A model generated the notes under the pieces. It searched no databases, had not been told where the DNA came from, and worked only from the letters and a program-made list of their open reading frames with translations. A stretch of DNA of 46,845 bases from Flavobacteria bacterium MS024-3C (GTDB taxonomy: Bacteria > Bacteroidota > Bacteroidia > Flavobacteriales > Flavobacteriaceae). The stretch covers positions 1 to 46,845 of the forward strand of contig ABVW01000009.1 of the NCBI GenBank assembly GCA_000173115.1, in the 5' to 3' direction. Made by a program: the position numbers and the translations under genes. Positions 42,825 through 46,845 of this stretch are shown here, piece after piece (positions within the stretch are counted from its first letter, which is position 1; every line of letters begins with the position of its first letter).

Positions 42825-45800
42825 ATGAAAAAATATTTTTTCCTTTTAGTGGCTATTGCCTCAGCTAATACTGTTTTAGGACAGGTAGAAGAGGCCTTTT
42901 CTTCCATGGTGAAATACAGAAATATTGGCCCTTTTAGAGGCGGCAGGTCGGTAGCGGCTTCTGGGGTGGTTCAAGATCCATTGACCTATTATATGGGTAC
43001 GACGGGGGGTGGATTGTGGAAAACAGAAGACGCGGGCCAACATTGGAACAATGTGTCTGATGGGTTTTTTAATACGGGCTCTGTTGGAGCGGTGGCTGTG
43101 TCTGAAAGCCATCCCAATATTATTTATGTGGGTATGGGAGAGCACGCTCCTAGAGGGGTTATGACCACTTATGGAGACGGGGTTTATAAATCATTAGACG
43201 GTGGTAAGACCTGGCAACATTTGGGTTTAGAGGCCACACAGCATATTTCAAGAATTAGAATTCACCCCAGCAATCCGGATATTGTTTACGTAGCTGCTCA
43301 AGGCGCTTTGCATGGACCCAATCCAGAACGGGGTATTTATAAGACTACTGACGGTGGTAAAAATTGGGTAAAACAACTTTTTGTGAACACCCTTAGTGGG
43401 GCTGCTGAATTGTCTATGGATATGCAAAATCCAGAAGTGTTGTATGCCGCTATGTGGGAGCACCAGAGATTGCCTTGGCAGGTAGTGAGTGGTGGTGTTG
43501 GGAGTGGTTTGTATAAAACGGTCGATGGTGGTGCACACTGGAATTTATTAGAAAATGGACTTCCTGAAGAGAAAGGAAAAATGGCCATTGCAGTGTCTAG
43601 GGCCAATCCTTCTAAGGTAGTGGCGCTCATTGAAAGCGACTCTAAGCAAGAAAAAGGGGGCTTATTTGTTTCTGAAGACTCAGGAGAAAATTGGACCAGG
43701 ATTTCTGCAGACCATAGACTCATTCAGCGTGCCTGGTACTATACTGAGGTGTTTTTAGATCCTTTAGACGCAGACACCATTTATGTCATGAGTGCTACCG
43801 CTTATAAATCTATTGACGGAGGTAAAAATTGGGAAGAAATGAATGGGGCCCACGGAGATTATCACGATTTATGGATACACCCAACCAATAACAAGCAAAT
43901 GGTCTTGGCAGACGACGGCGGTGCGGCCATTAGTTTTAATGGTGGAGACAGTTGGTCCTCTCAAAACAACATGCCAACCGCTCAGTTTTACAGGGTAAAC
44001 GCAGACCATTTATATCCTTATAATATCTATGGCGGACAACAGGACAACACCAGTGTTCGGATTGCGAGTCTTGCGCTGGGAAGTGGGGGTATTGGGGAAG
44101 AGAGTTGGGAGGCATCGGCCGGAGGCGAAAGTGCCTTTTTAGCCTTTGACCCAGACCAGCCAGATGTGGTCTTGGGAGGGAGTTATTTGGGGACTATTGA
44201 CGCTTATTACCCCGAGCGTAAGTCCAGTACGAATATCATGATAGACCCCATTCAGTATTTGGGTATGGCGGCCAGTGAAATGAAGTATCGTTTTAATTGG
44301 AACGCCCCTATTATTAGGTCTGTTCATGAGGAGAATACTTATTTTCATGGGGCGCAGTACCTACTCAAAACCACAGATGTAGGCCAGAGTTGGGTTGTGA
44401 TTTCCCCTGATTTGACCATGAACGACAAGTCCAAGCAGGTGCACGGTGGTGGTCCTTACACTATTGAAGCAGTTGGGGCAGAAAATTATGGCACACTCGC
44501 TTATGTGGTGGAATCTCCCCATGAAAAAGGAGTTCTATACACCGGCTCAGATGACGGTCTGGTGCATTTGACCAAAGATGGGGGTAATACTTGGAAAAAT
44601 GTGACCCCCCGGGGTTTGCCAGAAACCATTATAAACGCCATTGAGGTCTCGCCTCATGATCCTGCCACGGTTTATATAGCCACCACCCGCTATAAATTTA
44701 ACGACAAAATGCCTGGACTCTACAAAAGTGTAAATTATGGCGCGCGATGGGAAGAAATATCGGCTGGAATTCCAGAGGGGTCCTTTACTAGGGTAGTTCG
44801 CGAGGACCCTGTGGTGAAAGATTTGCTTTTTGCAGGTACAGAAAAGGGGGTATATTACTCCTTAAATGGCGGAAAAAATTGGGAAACATTACAGTTAAAC
44901 CTGCCTAATGTTCCTGTTACAGACTTGCTGATTAAACACAATGACCTTATAGTAGCCACTCAGGGCCGTTCTTTTTGGGTGTTAGATGACTTAGCCCTCA
45001 TTAGACAAGCCAAACCAATGGCTTTAAATGGGCTTCAGTTTTTTACGCCTGAACCGGCTGTCATAGGGAATTGGTACAGTGGAATGAATGCCGCAATGGC
45101 GCCTAAAGCAACCCAAGATTTTACAGGAGTGAATCCTGCGAACGGAGTGGTTTTCTATTACCATTTACCAGAAGGAATTTCTGACAAAGACATTGCTTTG
45201 GAGATTAGGGATGCAAAGGACCATGTGATTAGACGTTTTAGCGGGCTTAAAGATCCTTCTTACAGCCCTTACGAAGGGGCGCCCGATCCCAATCCTGTTT
45301 TGTCTTTAAAAACTGGGCTCAATAGATTTGTTTGGGATATGAAACACGAGTCTTTGCCTGGTATTCCAAAGGCCTATATTGAGACCAGTTACAGCGGTCA
45401 TAAAGTACTTGCGGGTAATTATACGGCTATTTTGACTGTGGCCAATACCCAAAAGACCGTTTCCCTGAAAATTTTGCCCAACCCCTTTGAAATAGCTACT
45501 CAAGAGGCCCTAGTGGCTTGGGACAATTTTATGACTATTGGTGAGGCCAATTACCGAGAAATGGCCCATTTGGTGAATGAACTTTACCCTGTGCAAAGCA
45601 GTTTGGCGCAGTTGTTAAAAAACAATAAAGTAGCGTCAAATCCCGAACTCAGCCTGGGTGTGAAAGCCTTACTTCTGGACCTAAAAGATTGGGATCAAGA
45701 GATGATCCAAAGGCTTTCAAAAGCTTATGACGACGTAGAAAATTATCCCAATAAATTCACGGCATCTTTTCTTTACGTATTGAATCAAACAGTGAGTAGT

Positions 45801-45953
45801 TTGCCGGTGTTAAACCAGGGTGCTATAACGCGAATGGCTTTACTTAACAAAGAATGGTCTCTGCTTAAAACCCAAGGTGAACAGCTTAGAAATGAAAGGA
45901 TCCCTTTGGTAAATAAGCAGTTATGGCAGGCTGGAATAGGTGCTGTAGAGTAG
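42825..45953 (+). CDS. Sortilin/VPS10-like BNR-repeat secreted protein
   Basis: A 1,042-residue exported protein with signal peptide [19 protein letters not shown]. Residues of about 20-730 carry many Asp-box/BNR repeats of the S-x-D-G-G-x-x-W type ([66 protein letters not shown]), which build a ten-bladed or paired-propeller structure like the sortilin VPS10 domain. The remaining 300 residues are a beta domain followed by a helical tail. No TM or sorting domain follows. Bacteroidota proteins of this plan are annotated as glycosyl hydrolases, but I see no catalytic acid pair to support an enzyme. Confidence 0.85.
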   Translation: MKKYFFLLVAIASANTVLGQVEEAFSSMVKYRNIGPFRGGRSVAASGVVQDPLTYYMGTTGGGLWKTEDAGQHWNNVSDGFFNTGSVGAVAVSESHPNIIYVGMGEHAPRGVMTTYGDGVYKSLDGGKTWQHLGLEATQHISRIRIHPSNPDIVYVAAQGALHGPNPERGIYKTTDGGKNWVKQLFVNTLSGAAELSMDMQNPEVLYAAMWEHQRLPWQVVSGGVGSGLYKTVDGGAHWNLLENGLPEEKGKMAIAVSRANPSKVVALIESDSKQEKGGLFVSEDSGENWTRISADHRLIQRAWYYTEVFLDPLDADTIYVMSATAYKSIDGGKNWEEMNGAHGDYHDLWIHPTNNKQMVLADDGGAAISFNGGDSWSSQNNMPTAQFYRVNADHLYPYNIYGGQQDNTSVRIASLALGSGGIGEESWEASAGGESAFLAFDPDQPDVVLGGSYLGTIDAYYPERKSSTNIMIDPIQYLGMAASEMKYRFNWNAPIIRSVHEENTYFHGAQYLLKTTDVGQSWVVISPDLTMNDKSKQVHGGGPYTIEAVGAENYGTLAYVVESPHEKGVLYTGSDDGLVHLTKDGGNTWKNVTPRGLPETIINAIEVSPHDPATVYIATTRYKFNDKMPGLYKSVNYGARWEEISAGIPEGSFTRVVREDPVVKDLLFAGTEKGVYYSLNGGKNWETLQLNLPNVPVTDLLIKHNDLIVATQGRSFWVLDDLALIRQAKPMALNGLQFFTPEPAVIGNWYSGMNAAMAPKATQDFTGVNPANGVVFYYHLPEGISDKDIALEIRDAKDHVIRRFSGLKDPSYSPYEGAPDPNPVLSLKTGLNRFVWDMKHESLPGIPKAYIETSYSGHKVLAGNYTAILTVANTQKTVSLKILPNPFEIATQEALVAWDNFMTIGEANYREMAHLVNELYPVQSSLAQLLKNNKVASNPELSLGVKALLLDLKDWDQEMIQRLSKAYDDVENYPNKFTASFLYVLNQTVSSLPVLNQGAITRMALLNKEWSLLKTQGEQLRNERIPLVNKQLWQAGIGAVE

Positions 45954-45954
45954 G

Positions 45955-46176
45955 TTATTTATTATTTTGCTGGTGCTCCTGTGGTGTTATGCCATGGTGC
46001 TCTTTAAAGGCCTTGTAGAAGGCAGACTTGGATTGGTAACCAGCCTTATTGCCTATGGCGTCTATTGTATTGGCATTGAATTTTTGGGTCCATAATGCTG
46101 CAGCAGCCCATTGCATTCTAGATTCTAATTTTAACTGGTTTTCTAATGTAGTTTTTGATCTTTTGAAACGCTGCAT
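45955..46176 (-). CDS. AraC-type HTH C-terminal fragment
   Basis: A 73-residue protein from ATG 46176 (MQRFKRSKTT); a TTG five codons upstream is also possible, and an in-frame TAA at 46204-46206 closes the frame beyond that. It contains the linker helix and second HTH of an AraC DNA-binding domain: NTIDAIGNKAGYQSKSAFYKAFKEHHGITPQEH. The first HTH and any sensor domain are missing. The part that remains is well conserved, so it is either a truncated gene or a minimal regulator. Its stop is 1 base from the stop of the convergent BNR gene. Confidence 0.55.
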   Translation of the reverse strand: MQRFKRSKTTLENQLKLESRMQWAAAALWTQKFNANTIDAIGNKAGYQSKSAFYKAFKEHHGITPQEHQQNNK

Positions 46177-46338
46177 CTCTGGTAAATTCAAAAATAATAC
46201 AGATTAAAGTAGTTTGCTCTACCAATTTAGCTTATTATGAGGTTGTTATGCATTTCTTATTATTGCATCACTATCGTATACACCCCCCTTTCTACACACC
46301 CTATTTTCTGCTAATTTTAAGAATTAAATAAACTGAAT

Positions 46339-46845
46339 ATGAACAAGTTATATTACTTTGTTTGTTTTATTTTTTTAAGTGCTCAAATTAGTTTTGGACA
46401 ATCTCATATTAAAGATAAAATTGAGTCGCCTTTTTTGTTTACGGATAACAATAAAATTTACTTACTGACTAGTGATAGTATTTTTGACTTGTCATATAAT
46501 CCTTGGAGTGCTCGTAAACACTCCTTGACAATATCCAAATACAGTTTTGTTGGGAATCAAACCAATAGTTTCCTAATTAATGATACTACTCGCAGTGCAT
46601 TGGTATTTAAAGACGGCGTCTTTATTACTTTAAATAATGATTATGTTATTGGTCATTCAAGAATTCCTTTGCAGACAGGTTTGCCTACTTACATTTATAT
46701 CTTAGGTCTAATTCTTTTGCCTATAATCACGGCATTCATAGTGCATTATAGGAAAAAAGATCAAAGAGTAAACTTAGCTAATATAAATAATGACTATTTA
46801 GAGTTGTTAGAATCAGAGCTTAATCAAGAAGAATTAATGCTTTTT
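46339..46845 (+). CDS. Unknown exported single-TM protein, 3' part outside window
   Basis: The first 169 codons are present and the frame is open to the window edge. The N-terminus is a signal peptide (KLYYFVCFIFLSAQISFGQ). About 90 periplasmic residues follow, with ITLNNDYVIGHSRIP near their end. One TM helix (YIYILGLILLPIITAFIVHY) then leads to a cytosolic Lys/Arg stretch and a Glu-rich helix (LELLESELNQEEL). I do not recognise the family. The plan, a small extracytoplasmic domain with a single TM and a cytosolic tail, resembles membrane-anchored regulators, but the deciding part is beyond the edge. Confidence 0.7.
   Translation, partial: MNKLYYFVCFIFLSAQISFGQSHIKDKIESPFLFTDNNKIYLLTSDSIFDLSYNPWSARKHSLTISKYSFVGNQTNSFLINDTTRSALVFKDGVFITLNNDYVIGHSRIPLQTGLPTYIYILGLILLPIITAFIVHYRKKDQRVNLANINNDYLELLESELNQEELMLF

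Noticed and set aside
43337-43723. 128-codon open frame on the minus strand inside the BNR-repeat gene
   Set aside because: It mirrors the repeated Asp-box codons of the real gene and has no features of its own.
43000-44960. Repeated DNA such as GATGGTGG and GGAGGTAAAAATTGGG in the BNR gene, considered as a CRISPR or tandem array
   Set aside because: The repeats are irregularly spaced, in frame, and explained by Asp-box protein repeats.

Overview
The window looks like chromosome of a marine member of the Bacteroidota, most likely Flavobacteriaceae. The grounds are protein families typical of that group (DUF6503, DUF6526, DUF5916, the long form of urocanate hydratase), surface lipoproteins with acidic residues right after the lipobox Cys, no Shine-Dalgarno pattern, and promoter boxes of the TAnnTTTG type. 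This is a judgement from reading; no database was searched. I see no insertion sequence, prophage, CRISPR array, tRNA or rRNA.

Layout. 1-2.5 kb (minus): the 5' part of a gapN-type aldehyde dehydrogenase, a DUF2147 protein and a LysR regulator. 2.5-8.3 kb (plus): a complete histidine-degradation operon hutH-hutU-hutI-hutG, divergent from the LysR gene, with a palindrome and a -7 box between them. 8.4-11.8 kb: an RND/MMPL exporter (minus) divergent from an arsenosugar-type arsenite methyltransferase arsM (plus). 11.9-15.4 kb (plus): three secreted lipoproteins, namely an anthrax-lethal-factor-like zinc protease, a GH13 alpha-amylase and a GH16 beta-glucanase. 15.4-17.1 kb: an alpha/beta hydrolase divergent from an HxlR regulator, enclosed by two terminators with the same stem. 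17.1-20.7 kb (minus): PEP carboxylase and a sugar isomerase/epimerase-like lipoprotein.

20.8-23.3 kb (plus): an arsenic operon, arsR-DUF6428-arsC-acr3, followed by phnA. 23.9-29.7 kb: an SDR, an M20 amidohydrolase, a small protein of unknown function placed just behind katG, katG itself, and a DUF6526 protein. 29.9-34.8 kb: a DUF6503 protein, then an S9 dipeptidyl peptidase and an amidase (minus). 35-38.8 kb (minus): a phosphate-uptake unit (PiT transporter with a PhoU-like tail, and an OprO/P-type porin), preceded by a short leader ORF and an intrinsic terminator. 38.8-46.8 kb: a DUF5916 outer-membrane protein, a 4-TM protein/XRE regulator pair, a second DUF6503 lipoprotein, a 56-codon secreted ORF, a large sortilin-like BNR-repeat protein, an AraC C-terminal fragment, and the 5' part of an unknown membrane protein.

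The items most worth a second look are the leader ORF plus terminator ahead of the porin/PiT genes, the shared Cys-Cys C-termini of ArsR, DUF6428 and ArsM, the lethal-factor-like lipoprotein, the palindrome around the DUF6526 promoter, and the matching terminators that flank the hydrolase/HxlR pair.
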